A stretch of 36,246 nucleotides of DNA from NCBI RefSeq assembly GCF_014647675.1, contig NZ_BMPQ01000053.1:1-36246 (forward strand). Direction: 5' to 3'. Below the pieces are notes generated by a model, which saw only the letters and a program-made list of their open reading frames with translations, was not told the DNA's origin and ran no database searches. Of the stretch, positions 1 through 7,806 are shown piece by piece. The translations under genes and the position numbers were made by a program. Every line of letters starts with the position of its first letter. Within the stretch, counting starts at the first letter, position 1. The DNA comes from Streptomyces flaveus. Lineage in GTDB: Bacteria; Actinomycetota; Actinomycetes; Streptomycetales; Streptomycetaceae.

Positions 1-440
1 GAGGCGGTGAACGCCACGTCCTTGACCCGCCCGGAGACCGTCCAGATCGACACCCGCCGCTCGGCGATCTGCCAGGACAGCATCCGGTCGTCGTAGGGCT
101 GCGCGCCCTGCGGGCGGAAGGCGATCGGCTTCTCGGTCGCCCGACGGTAGCGCTTCGAGCCGGGCCGTCCCAGGTTCCCGGCCTTCCGGTTCGCCCTGAG
201 CGTGGTGTACGCGTCGCACGTCTTCTTGATGACGTGCTGGGCGGCCTGCGCGCCCAGCTGCCACCGGGTCTTCACCTCGCTGTAGGCGAGCTTGCGCAGC
301 GCGAAGTTGTTCTTCACATCCTTTTCGAAGGCGAGGCGGCTGGCCCAGGTCGCCGCCTCGTTGCAGGCGCGCAGGGTCGCCTCAAGTGCCGCCGCCTGTA
401 CGGGCGTCGGCAGCAGCTTGACCTGCACCACCAGCTTCAC
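1..440 (-). CDS. tnpB: IS605-family TnpB (RNA-guided nuclease), N-terminal part only
   Basis: The gene enters from the left edge of the window; 146 codons from a GTG start at 440 are visible. The product begins KLVVQVKLLPTPVQAAAL and continues with a helical stretch (ACNEAATWASRLAF), then VKTRWQLGAQAAQHVIK and the basic segment RPGSKRYRRATEKPIAFR. This matches the N-terminal helical and wedge region of IS200/IS605 OrfB proteins. TnpB is known as an RNA-guided DNA nuclease; its RuvC and zinc-finger parts would lie beyond position 1, so whether it is intact cannot be judged. No tnpA is seen upstream, so this would be a tnpB-only (IS1341-type) element. The gene is read in the same direction as the desaturase operon but is separated from it by a GC-rich hairpin. 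Confidence 0.85.
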   Translation of the reverse strand, partial: MKLVVQVKLLPTPVQAAALEATLRACNEAATWASRLAFEKDVKNNFALRKLAYSEVKTRWQLGAQAAQHVIKKTCDAYTTLRANRKAGNLGRPGSKRYRRATEKPIAFRPQGAQPYDDRMLSWQIAERRVSIWTVSGRVKDVAFTA

Positions 441-572
441 AACCGGGACGCTACCCGGCCAACCCCGGGCCTCGCATTCGAACACGGGAAACTCTCACCC
501 GCCCGCCTGCCCGGCTCTCCACGCCGGACACCGCCGCGGTGCTCCGCACCGCTCGCGCGGGGATGCGATTCC

Positions 573-594
573 TCCCGGGCGCGAACGCCCGGGG
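573..594 (-). terminator. GC-rich hairpin: desaturase terminator or IS605-type end structure
   Basis: An 8-bp perfect stem, CCCGGGCG (574-581) with CGCCCGGG (586-593), closes a four-base loop. It lies 36 bp after the stop of the desaturase gene and 134 bp before the tnpB start, both on the minus strand. No T-run follows, so it is not a classical intrinsic terminator. On the minus strand the stem is flanked by GAGGAACC and GAGGAATC, which resembles the foldback found at ends of IS605-type elements, where it contributes to the guide RNA scaffold. Either role is inferred. Confidence 0.45.
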
Positions 595-629
595 TTCCTC
601 GCAAGGATCCGCTGAATCAATACCGGGAA

Positions 630-1748
630 TCAGGCGGCAACGAGTTCCTGCTCGCGGTCCGGCGTTTTGACCTTGGGCTTCTTGTTCGGCAGCGAGAGCC
701 GGAAGACCTTGTGCCACGCGGAGAACACCTGCTTGGGCAGCGGGCCGGTGACGTACTCTAGCTCGTACTTCTCGAACAGCGCGCGCACCTTCACCGCGAC
801 CTCGGCGTACCGGTTGCTCGGCAGGTCCGGGAACAGGTGGTGCTCGATCTGGTGCGACAGGTTGCCGGTCATGAAGTGCATGGCCTTGCTGCCGCTGATG
901 TTCGCCGAGCCCATCATCTGGCGCAGGTACCACTGGCCGCGCGTCTCGCCCTTGATCGAGTGGCGCTCGAAGACCTGTACGCCCTCGGGGAAGTGCCCGC
1001 ACATGATCACCGAGTGGGTCCAGATGTTGCGGACCAGGTTCGCGGTGAACGTGGCGGCGAGCGTGGGCAGGAACGAGGGGCCCGACAGCAGCGGGTGGAT
1101 CACGTAGTCCTTGAGCACCTGCTTGCGGATCTTGCGGCCCACGGCCTTGGCCCGCGCGCGGAACTCCGGGTTCTTGCGGCGGCGCTTGTGCAGGTTCTTG
1201 CCGAGCTCCAGGTCGTACGCGGCGATGCCGTACTCGAAGAAGCAGGCGTTGAGGAAGTTCCACAGCGGCTGGCCGAGGTGGAACGGGTGCCACTTCTGGT
1301 CCTCGTCGACGCGCATGATGCCGTAGCCGAGGTCGTTGTCCTTGCCGATCACGTTGGTGTATGTGTGGTGCAGCTCGTTGTGCGAGTGCTTCCACTGCTC
1401 GGACGGCGAGACGTGATCCCACTCCCAGGTGGTGGAGTGGATCTTCGGGTCCCGCATCCAGTCCCACTGACCGTGCAGAATGTTGTGGCCGATCTCCATG
1501 TTGTCCATGATCTTCGCCACGGACAGCCCGGCGGTGCCGAGCAGCCACGCGGGCGGGAAGATCGAGAACAGCAGCACGCCCCTGCTGACCAGCTCGAGCT
1601 TGCGCTGCGCCGAGATGACCTTGCGGATGTAGGCGGCGTCTTTCTCGCCGCGGTCTGCGAGCACCTCGTCGCGGATCGCGTCCAACTCGCGGCCTAGCTC
1701 CTCGATCTGTTCCGCGGTCAGGTGGGCGGTGGGGTCGATGGCGGTCAA
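630..1748 (-). CDS. acyl-CoA (stearoyl-CoA type) fatty acid desaturase, DesA3-like
   Basis: This 372-residue membrane di-iron enzyme should introduce a cis double bond into acyl-CoA, taking electrons from the reductase encoded just upstream. The three histidine boxes are present: HNILH (88-92), HSHNELHH (121-128) and QIEHH (300-304). Hydrophobic stretches lie around residues 56-80, 160-180 and 222-245. The start is a TTG at 1748, preceded by AGGAG five bases upstream, where the reductase stop codon overlaps the ribosome binding site; the gap between the genes is 7 bp, so translation is probably coupled. The pairing of desaturase and flavin/iron-sulphur reductase is the same as mycobacterial DesA3 with its oxidoreductase partner. 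Length is normal and nothing suggests damage. Confidence 0.93.
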   Translation of the reverse strand: MTAIDPTAHLTAEQIEELGRELDAIRDEVLADRGEKDAAYIRKVISAQRKLELVSRGVLLFSIFPPAWLLGTAGLSVAKIMDNMEIGHNILHGQWDWMRDPKIHSTTWEWDHVSPSEQWKHSHNELHHTYTNVIGKDNDLGYGIMRVDEDQKWHPFHLGQPLWNFLNACFFEYGIAAYDLELGKNLHKRRRKNPEFRARAKAVGRKIRKQVLKDYVIHPLLSGPSFLPTLAATFTANLVRNIWTHSVIMCGHFPEGVQVFERHSIKGETRGQWYLRQMMGSANISGSKAMHFMTGNLSHQIEHHLFPDLPSNRYAEVAVKVRALFEKYELEYVTGPLPKQVFSAWHKVFRLSLPNKKPKVKTPDREQELVAA

Positions 1749-1755
1749 GGTGCTC

Positions 1756-2811
1756 CTACCGTTCGATGTCGCAGGGGCCCGCCGCGGCGGACACGCAGGT
1801 CTGGATGAGGACGCCCGGCTCGGCCTCGGTGATCTCGCCGGTGCGCAGGTCGCGGACGGCGCCCGCCTTGAGCGGCGTGACGCAGCCGAAGCAGATGCCC
1901 ATGCGGCATCCGGAGGGCATGAGCACGCCGGCCTCCTCGCCGACGTCCAGCAACGGCGTGGCGCCGTCCGCGTCGACGGTCTTGCCGGTGGTGCTGAACG
2001 TGACCTGGCCGCCGTCGCCGGCGACGACGATGCTGGGGCGGAAGCGTTCGGTGTGCAGGCGCTCTTGGACGCCGTGCTCGGTCCAGTGCTCTTCGGCGGC
2101 GTCGAGCAGGCCCGCGGGCCCGCAGGCCCAGGTCTCGCGCTCGGTCCAGTCGGGCACGAGTTCGTCGAGGCGGGCGATGTCGAGTACGCCGTCTGTGTCG
2201 GTGTGCACCTCGGTGAGCCGCAGCTTCTTGTCCGCGACCAGGTCGTGCAGTTCGTTGCGGAAGATCACGTCTTGCGGCTGTGGCGCGGAGTGGACCATGA
2301 CGACGTCGTCGAACTCGGTGTCGCGCAGCATGCCCATCACGGGCGTGATGCCGCTGCCGGCCGTCAGGTAGAGCACCTTGGCGGGCTTGGCCTGCGGCAG
2401 CACGAAGTCACCGGTCGGCTGGTCGAGCTGGATCAGCGTGCCCGGTTTCGCCCTGCGGACCAGGTGGTTGCTGACCTTGCCGTCCGGGATCGCCTTCACG
2501 GTGATCGTGACGCGGCCGTCCTGGCGGTTTGTCGGCGAGGTGATGGAGTAGGCACGCCACAGGCGCACCCCGTCGACGTCGACCCCGATCCGCACGTACT
2601 GACCGGCTGTGTGGCCGCGCCAGCCCCGTCCTGGCCTGATCACGATGGTCGCGGCGTCCCCCGTCTCGGGGTGCACGGCCTCGATGCGCCCACGCAGGTC
2701 AGCGCCCGCACGCAGCGGGCCGACCAGGTCGAGGTAGTCCGACGGCAGCAGCGGCGTCGTGACCATCTCCAGTAGTTTCCACGCCCTGCTGCGGAGGGCT
2801 GCACTCGTCAT
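1756..2811 (-). CDS. desaturase-partner reductase: FAD/NAD(P)H domain plus C-terminal 2Fe-2S ferredoxin
   Basis: This 351-residue protein passes electrons from NAD(P)H through FAD and a plant-type 2Fe-2S centre to the desaturase encoded downstream. The FAD-binding motif RAYSITS lies at about 87-93 and the nucleotide-binding loop AGSGITPVMGM at about 151-161. The ferredoxin cysteines are C302-x4-C307-x2-C310 and C339. The ATG at 2811 (MTSAALRSRA) is chosen. An in-frame extension upstream to 2910 would run through the intergenic region and past the start of the divergent regulator, and has no family resemblance. The gene is first in a two-gene operon with the desaturase. The same arrangement is known for the mycobacterial DesA3 partner oxidoreductase. 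Regulation probably comes from the divergent PucR-type gene. Confidence 0.93.
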   Translation of the reverse strand: MTSAALRSRAWKLLEMVTTPLLPSDYLDLVGPLRAGADLRGRIEAVHPETGDAATIVIRPGRGWRGHTAGQYVRIGVDVDGVRLWRAYSITSPTNRQDGRVTITVKAIPDGKVSNHLVRRAKPGTLIQLDQPTGDFVLPQAKPAKVLYLTAGSGITPVMGMLRDTEFDDVVMVHSAPQPQDVIFRNELHDLVADKKLRLTEVHTDTDGVLDIARLDELVPDWTERETWACGPAGLLDAAEEHWTEHGVQERLHTERFRPSIVVAGDGGQVTFSTTGKTVDADGATPLLDVGEEAGVLMPSGCRMGICFGCVTPLKAGAVRDLRTGEITEAEPGVLIQTCVSAAAGPCDIER

Positions 2812-2897
2812 GACTCCAGCTTGATGCGCCTCAAGGCGTAAAGTCCTGACCGCAGGACGTAAATCTGGTCGGCTGAATTGTTCGCAGGGAACAAAAC
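2812..2897. promoter_or_regulatory. divergent promoter region with candidate operator
   Basis: This 86-bp gap separates the reductase-desaturase operon from the divergent regulator gene. It contains a perfect inverted repeat, GTCCTG-ACCG-CAGGAC (2843-2858), and two shorter dyads: GCGCC-TCAA-GGCG at 2826-2838 and GTTC-N5-GAAC at about 2880-2892. The central repeat is the best candidate binding site for the product of the gene at 2898. No promoter hexamers were assigned. Binding is inferred from position only. Confidence 0.5.
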
Positions 2898-4037
2898 GTG
2901 AGCCATGCAATCCGGAGGGCCAGCGAACTGGCCCTGGATGAGACGACGGTCACCGCACTTCGGGCCGCGCTGAAGACCACCGCCGACGAGGTCGTCCAGG
3001 CGATCATTGACGAGGTCCCTCCCTACGCCAACGCCCTTTCGGGCCGCATGGGCGCCACCATCCGCCGAGCCGTCCGCACCGCCCTGGGGCACTACCTGGA
3101 CCTCGCGAGCGGGAACGCCACAGGCGGCGACGCCGGTGACGCAGCCTACGAGCTGGGCCGCGGCGAGGTGCGCGACGGCCGTTCGATGGACGCCCTGCTC
3201 GGCGCCTACCGCGTCGGCGCCCGCGTGGCCTGGCGATGCCTGGCAGCGGGTGCCGTACCCGCAGGTCTGCCCGCCGCCGAGGTCGCCAAGTTCGCCGAGC
3301 TGACCTTCGCCTACATCGACGAGCTCTCCGCCGCGAGCGCCGCGGGCCACGCCGACGAACTGGCCGCCCGGGGCAGGGCCCACGAGCGCCACCTGGAACA
3401 CCTGGCCCGCGACCTCCTCGCCGGCGCGAGCCGGGACGTGCTGCGGGCCTCTGTTCAACGGGCCGGGTGGCAGCCTCCGGTTTCGCTGACCGCGGTCCTG
3501 CTGCCCGCCGCCCAGGCCCGGCCTGCCTACCGCGCGCTCGACCCGAGCACCCTCGTCCTCGACGATCTGCCGGATGCCATCGGTGTGCTGCTCGTCCCCG
3601 ATGCCGACCGATCATATCTCTTGAGGCAGATGACCGACCGCGCCGCCGTGGTCGGCCCGGCTCGGCCATGGACTCGTGCGTCCGCCTCGTACGCACGAGC
3701 CGTACGCGCGCGCTCCCTGTCCTCTGATATTCGCGACACCGAGGACCACCTGCCCGAGCTGGTGCTGAGTGCCGACGTGGACGCGTTCGCAGACCTGCGT
3801 GCCCGAGCCCTCGCACCGTTGCGGGCCTTGCCTGTCGCCACCGCGCGGCGGCTGGAGGAGACGTTGCGGGCGTGGCTGCTGCACCAGGGCAGGCGGGACG
3901 AGGTGGCGGCGGCGTTGTTCGTCCATCCCCAGACCGTCCGGTACCGGATGTCGCAGCTGCGGGAGCTGTTTCCGGATCTCGCATCGCCACACCGGGTCCT
4001 TGAACTGACGCTGGCGGTCGGTCTTCGGGTCAGCTGA
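2898..4037 (+). CDS. PucR/CdaR-type transcriptional regulator
   Basis: The protein has 379 residues, starting with GTG (SHAIRRASELALDE). The C-terminus carries the PucR-type helix-turn-helix: the segment VHPQTVRYRMSQLRELF near residue 340 is diagnostic of this family, and RRLEETLRAWLLHQGRRDEVA precedes it in shortened form. The N-terminal 170 residues are helical (GRGEVRDGRSMDALLGAYR) and resemble the RsbRD-like input domain common in actinobacterial members. It is divergent from the reductase-desaturase pair with only 86 bp between, so control of membrane lipid unsaturation is the natural guess. The ligand cannot be read from the sequence. An IS6-type element begins about 30 bp after the stop codon but leaves the gene intact. 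Confidence 0.85.
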   Translation: MSHAIRRASELALDETTVTALRAALKTTADEVVQAIIDEVPPYANALSGRMGATIRRAVRTALGHYLDLASGNATGGDAGDAAYELGRGEVRDGRSMDALLGAYRVGARVAWRCLAAGAVPAGLPAAEVAKFAELTFAYIDELSAASAAGHADELAARGRAHERHLEHLARDLLAGASRDVLRASVQRAGWQPPVSLTAVLLPAAQARPAYRALDPSTLVLDDLPDAIGVLLVPDADRSYLLRQMTDRAAVVGPARPWTRASASYARAVRARSLSSDIRDTEDHLPELVLSADVDAFADLRARALAPLRALPVATARRLEETLRAWLLHQGRRDEVAAALFVHPQTVRYRMSQLRELFPDLASPHRVLELTLAVGLRVS

Positions 4038-4067
4038 CGCGTACTTCGACCGTCCACGACCGGGCGT

Positions 4068-4925
4068 TGTCACGTTGTTGGGTGCGGGGTTGTCTGACGG
4101 TGTGCCGGGGCGTGGTGGAGTCGGGTTCCGGTTGTGTGTTCACGGCGCGGTGGGCTGGCCGGCAATGCCGGTGATCTGCTCCCAGATCGCGAAGCGGACG
4201 GTCATCTCGGCTCGATAGTTGGATGCGGGGATCAGATGACGGCGGGGCCGGAAGTGGGGCGAGATGCCGCTGAACGCGGACAGGAACCGCTGTGCTGCGA
4301 CGCTGCGGAAGCCCTTCATCGCCCGTTCGCGCTGCCGGGTGGGCTGGTGGCTGTTCTCCGCCCGGTTGTTCAGGTACTTCGACTGCCGGTGCCCGACGGA
4401 GGGCATGACCTCCCGGCGGGCCGTGCCGTAGGAGCGGAGCCTGTCGGTGACGACCATCCGCGGCACCGTGCGGGTCTTCTTCATCAGTCTGCGGAAGAAG
4501 CGCCTGACCGCGGCGGTGTCCCGGCGGCACTGCACGAGGACGTCCAGCACGTTGCCGTCGGCGTCCACGGCCCGCCACAGGTACTTCTGCTCGCCGTTGG
4601 TCTTGATGAAGACCTCGTCCAGGTGCCACTTGTCCCCGGGACGGGGCCGGCGGCGGCGCAGTCCGTTGGCGTAGGTCTGGCCGAACTTGGCGCACCAGCG
4701 GCGGACGGTCTCGTAGGAGACGACGACACCCCGTTGGAGCATCAGCTCCTCAACCTCGCGCAACGACAGCGGGAAGCGGTGGTACAGCCACACGCAGTGG
4801 GAGATGATCTCGACCGGGTACCGGTGCCCCTTGTACGACTGTACGACGGCGGCGCGCTGTCCACGGACGACCCCTTCCCGCGTGATCAACCCGAAGATCA
4901 CCCCACCCGGACAGCCAACGTGACA
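4068..4925 (-). mobile_element. IS6-family insertion sequence, about 858 bp
   Basis: The outer bases are TGTCACGTTG at 4068-4077 and its reverse complement at 4916-4925. The next bases inward are similar but not identical on the two sides (TTGGGTGCGGGGT against GCTGTCCGGGTGGGGT). The element holds one transposase gene on the minus strand. The 8-bp flanks (CCGGGCGT and GTGAGCTG) do not match, so there is no target duplication of the kind IS6 elements normally leave. The element may therefore result from recombination or an old cointegrate event. Exact ends could be off by a few bases. Confidence 0.72.
4140..4901 (-). CDS. IS6-family DDE transposase
   Basis: The protein has 253 residues from a GTG start at 4901. 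Family signatures are YKGHRYPVEIISHCVWLY, WCAKFGQTYANGLRRRRP and NNRAENSHQPTRQRERAM. The catalytic triad can be read as D95 (WHLDEVF), D153 (VVTDRLRSYG) and E182 (NNRAENSH). Length is that of an intact member. IS6 transposases move by a replicative route and tend to form cointegrates. The reading frame extends upstream beyond the element's inverted repeat, so the start is placed at the last good codon inside the element. The true start could instead be a TTG slightly downstream (FGLITREG). Confidence 0.9.
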   Translation of the reverse strand: MIFGLITREGVVRGQRAAVVQSYKGHRYPVEIISHCVWLYHRFPLSLREVEELMLQRGVVVSYETVRRWCAKFGQTYANGLRRRRPRPGDKWHLDEVFIKTNGEQKYLWRAVDADGNVLDVLVQCRRDTAAVRRFFRRLMKKTRTVPRMVVTDRLRSYGTARREVMPSVGHRQSKYLNNRAENSHQPTRQRERAMKGFRSVAAQRFLSAFSGISPHFRPRRHLIPASNYRAEMTVRFAIWEQITGIAGQPTAP

Positions 4926-5033
4926 GTGAGCTGTACTGAGATTTGTGGAGTCCCCGGACTGTCCCGAGTTGGGTGGAGTCGAGTTGCTTGGTTTCAGAAG
5001 CCTTCCGCTTATCGCTCGGCAGGCTTGATCAGT

Positions 5034-5052
5034 CGAACAGGGTTCCTGTTCG
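5034..5052. repeat. 19-bp inverted repeat upstream of the IS5 transposase
   Basis: The sequence CGAACAGG-GTT-CCTGTTCG forms perfect 8-bp arms around a 3-bp spacer. It lies about 90 bp before the transposase start, near where the IS5 element should begin. It could be an operator, a terminator against transcription entering from outside, or part of the element end. The function is unknown. Confidence 0.5.
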
Positions 5053-5082
5053 GGTGATCTCTCGGTGGTCGGGGCATAGCGG

Positions 5083-5140
5083 CAGGGCCTCCTGGTAGCT
5101 CGGGGTTGCGATCCCAACCGAGCAGCACCAGGAGGCCCTG
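5083..5140 (+). promoter_or_regulatory. long hairpin masking the IS5 transposase ribosome binding site
   Basis: CAGGGCCTCCTGGT (5083-5096) pairs perfectly with ACCAGGAGGCCCTG (5127-5140). The stem continues inward: GCTCGG-GG-TT can pair with AACCGAGC, with two bases bulged. The downstream arm contains the GGAGG ribosome binding site (5131-5135) and the first base of the GTG start codon. A transcript that includes both arms would hide the start, while one starting inside the hairpin would not. This is the logic by which IS10 and other elements block expression from outside transcription. The structure is seen directly; the regulatory role is inferred. Confidence 0.65.
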
Positions 5141-5363
5141 TGCCGCAGTCTTTCGTGCTCGCGTCCGTGGAGTCCAACGCGCAGTCTCCGGCGTGTGACT
5201 GTCTCGCGCACAGGTTCGGCAACGCGGCCGACGGGCCGGACCGCGTCCGGTGTTACAACTCCGACCTGACGGAGGCGGAGTGGCAGGTCATCCGGCCGTT
5301 GCTGCCCGTTCCGGCGTGGCTTCAGGGGCGGGGCGGGCGGCCGGAGGGCTACTGCCACCGCGT

Positions 5364-5373
5364 GATGCTGGAC
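5364..5373. repeat. target-site duplication, left copy (GATGCTGGAC)
   Basis: GATGCTGGAC directly precedes the left inverted repeat of the IS4-family element and recurs at 7118-7127 right after its other end. The duplication could be read as 8 bp with inverted repeats one base longer, because the bases at the junction are symmetrical. It proves insertion into the IS5 transposase gene by transposition. Confidence 0.93.
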
Positions 5374-7117
5374 CAATGCCACGAAGTTAAGAGCCCAGCG
5401 GCGGTGTCAAGGCATCAGGGAGAGTGATCTTGTAGGTGTTCGGCGCGGTGCGGATGAGTCGGCCGTTGCGAGCCCAGTAGCAGAGTTGCGCGGTGAGGCT
5501 GCTGAGGGGGCGCCCCGAGGCGGGAAGCCCGAGATGCCGCGCGATGTCCCGGGTGTGCATGGCCCGGTTGGAGTTCGCGGCCAAGAGCTGGCAGACCTGG
5601 CCCCAGCGGCCGGAGAGGGCCCGGCTCGGGTCCTGCGTGCTGGGCAGGGCTGGTGGGTGCACGGCGATCTCGATGGCGGTGATCGGTGTGCTGGCGCGTG
5701 GACGGCCGTCGCGGTTCCAGATGTTGTAGCGGGAGGTTCCGCACTTGACGATGCGGGCGGACAGTCGCATCCGGCGCCCGGGGAGCAGCGCGTGCAGGAC
5801 GCGGGCGCCGATGTGTCCCACCAGGTCGGAGTGGCTGCTCGGCCCTGAGGCCGCGGTCGTTGCGACCAGGCTGACCACCGTGTCGCGGGCGGCTTCCAGA
5901 GCGACGGTGAAGCCGGCTCGGTCGGGATCGCAGCCGGGCATTGTCTCCACCGCGGTCACCATGACTGAGCGCAGGGCCTGGTAGAGGGTGAGCAGTCCCC
6001 ACATCTCCTGGTTGAGGCCCACCGGGTCCTTCGAACGCAGGACTCGGCCTTTGAGCAGGGTGTGACGGAGCGCCAGGTAGGTGATCTCGATCTCCCAGCG
6101 CTCGTGGTAGAGGCGCACCAGGTGGTCGGCGGGATCGGTGCGGTGGTCGTTGAGCGTGGTCAGCAGGCGGTAGGTGCCGCCGAAGTCACCGCCGCCGGCG
6201 GTGCGGGAGTGGATCTCGGCCTCGATCACCCGCAGCGGGAGGCCGCCGATCCGGGTCAGGTAGGAGCCGTCGGGCAGCAGCGCCAGCACCGGCGGTCGTC
6301 GGGTGCTGGTGGCGCGTATCAGGAACTGCGCCCCCTGAGCTGCGATGTCTGCGAGCAGATTGTTGCTGTCGAAGGCGCGGTCCGCCAGGAGGAGCATGTC
6401 CGGGGTCAGGTGGCCGGTCAGGTCGTGGGCGTAGTCGGTCTCGCCCTTGGAGGCGGGGCCGAAGACCGCTGCGATCAGGCCGCGGGTGCCTGTTTCGCAC
6501 AGGGTCATGAGCATCAGCCGGGGGTAGCCGGTCGGGCCGTAGCGGCGTTCGGTGCGGCCGAGCCAGGACCGGTTGCGCTCGTGGTCGGGGACGGACAGGC
6601 TCCCGCAGCCGTCGAAGGCCACCGTGCGCCAGCGGCGGTAGCGCACTCCGGGTGTGGACGGCTGGGCCAGCGGGCCGGCCAGCACGTCGAACAGCCGCTT
6701 GAGCGGGGCCACCCCGACCCGCCGACGCAGATCGCGAAGTGCCTTCTCCGACGGCTGCGGCACCCGGGCGGCCAGTCCGGCTGCGAGTTTGCCCCACACC
6801 AGTCCGGTACCCAGATGCTCGAACAGTCCGAGCGCGAGCACGAAGTACACCCCGACGCGAGAGGGGAGGCTCCGAAGTCGTCGCTCGCGAGCCCCGCTCT
6901 CCTCCAGTACCGCATCCACCAACTCGGGCGGGATGACCTGCGTCAACTCGCCGATATGACCAGGCGCGAACACGTCATCGGTTCCGCCCCGGACAGACTT
7001 GGCCACAGGGCCTCTGCTTTCTCAGGAAGATCTTGGTCGATCCCCTGGATAGCAGAGGCCCCTCCCGCATCCCGCCACGCTTGACACCGCCGCTGGGCTC
7101 TTAACTTCGTGGCATTG
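5374..7117 (-). mobile_element. complete IS4-family insertion sequence, 1,744 bp
   Basis: Perfect 38-bp terminal inverted repeats run from 5374 to 5411 and from 7080 to 7117; the outer end reads CAATGCCACGAAGTTAAG and continues to a TGTCAAG inner end. A 10-bp duplication of GATGCTGGAC flanks the element. It carries one transposase gene. Identical long repeats, an exact duplication and an intact open frame indicate a recent, probably still active insertion. Confidence 0.96.
5387..7006 (-). CDS. IS4-family DDE transposase
   Basis: The protein has 539 residues from a GTG at 7006 (AKSVRGGTDDVFAPGHIG). The N-terminus (residues 10-110) looks like the IS4-type N-terminal domain with LRSLPSRVGVYFVLALGLF. 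The catalytic core has D132 (AFDGCGS), D209 (LLLADRAFDS) and E307 in the YREK-like motif YHERWEIE, with arginine where the family usually has lysine. After residue 460 there is a winged-helix-like tail (VCQLLAANSNRAMHTRDIAR) seen in some actinobacterial members. The stop codon TAA lies inside the left inverted repeat (5387-5389), so the element is very compact. The frame is intact. Confidence 0.94.
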   Translation of the reverse strand: MAKSVRGGTDDVFAPGHIGELTQVIPPELVDAVLEESGARERRLRSLPSRVGVYFVLALGLFEHLGTGLVWGKLAAGLAARVPQPSEKALRDLRRRVGVAPLKRLFDVLAGPLAQPSTPGVRYRRWRTVAFDGCGSLSVPDHERNRSWLGRTERRYGPTGYPRLMLMTLCETGTRGLIAAVFGPASKGETDYAHDLTGHLTPDMLLLADRAFDSNNLLADIAAQGAQFLIRATSTRRPPVLALLPDGSYLTRIGGLPLRVIEAEIHSRTAGGGDFGGTYRLLTTLNDHRTDPADHLVRLYHERWEIEITYLALRHTLLKGRVLRSKDPVGLNQEMWGLLTLYQALRSVMVTAVETMPGCDPDRAGFTVALEAARDTVVSLVATTAASGPSSHSDLVGHIGARVLHALLPGRRMRLSARIVKCGTSRYNIWNRDGRPRASTPITAIEIAVHPPALPSTQDPSRALSGRWGQVCQLLAANSNRAMHTRDIARHLGLPASGRPLSSLTAQLCYWARNGRLIRTAPNTYKITLPDALTPPLGS

Positions 7118-7127
7118 GATGCTGGAC
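7118..7127. repeat. target-site duplication, right copy (GATGCTGGAC)
   Basis: This is the second copy of the 10-bp repeat that flanks the IS4-family element; the first lies at 5364-5373. The IS5 transposase reading frame resumes directly after it at 7128. Confidence 0.93.
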
Positions 7128-7806
7128 GCAGTGCGCTACGTGGTCGACAACGGCGTCAAGTGGGCCAACCTGCCCCGTGACTTCCCGCCGTACCGGAGGG
7201 TGCACGCGTTCGCCCGCCGCTGGCAGGTGACGGGCCTGCTCGCCGAGCTCCACGACCGGCTGCGCGACAAGGTGCGCCAGAAGGAGGGCCGGACGGTGGA
7301 CCCGACGGCCGCCATCGTGGACTCGCAGTCAGTGCGGGCGGCTGCGAACATCCCCCGCCCGACGACCGGCTGGGACGGCGGGAAGAAGGTGGGCGGACGC
7401 AAGAGGCACCTGGTGGTGGACTGCCTCGGCCTGGTCCTGGCCGTGGCGGTGAGTGCGGCGAACGTGCAGGACCGCGACGCCGCCGTCCCGCTGCTCGACA
7501 GGCTGCGCAGGCTGTACTTCTCCCTCCGCCTGGTGTGGGCGGACGGCGGCTATGCCGGCAGCCTGGTCGACTGGGCCCGCGAGAACCTGCGCCTCACGCT
7601 CGACATCGTCAAACGCACCGACGACACCAGGGGGTTCGTGGTGCTGCCGCGCAGGTGGGTGGTGGAAAGAACGCTGAGCTGGCTGATGCGCTCGCGTCGT
7701 CTGGCGCGCGACTACGAGACGCTGCCCGCCATGCACGAGGCCATGGTGCTGTGGTCGATGACCATGCTCATGAGCGGTCGCCTGGCCGGACGCCGGCCGG
7801 GCGCCT

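Noticed and set aside
451..1548. 365-residue frame overlapping the desaturase gene
   Set aside because: It is an Arg/Pro-rich shadow on the same strand in another frame; the desaturase has all three histidine boxes in its own frame.
4068..4925. Eight-base target duplication for the IS6-type element
   Set aside because: The flanks CCGGGCGT and GTGAGCTG do not match, so no duplication is claimed.
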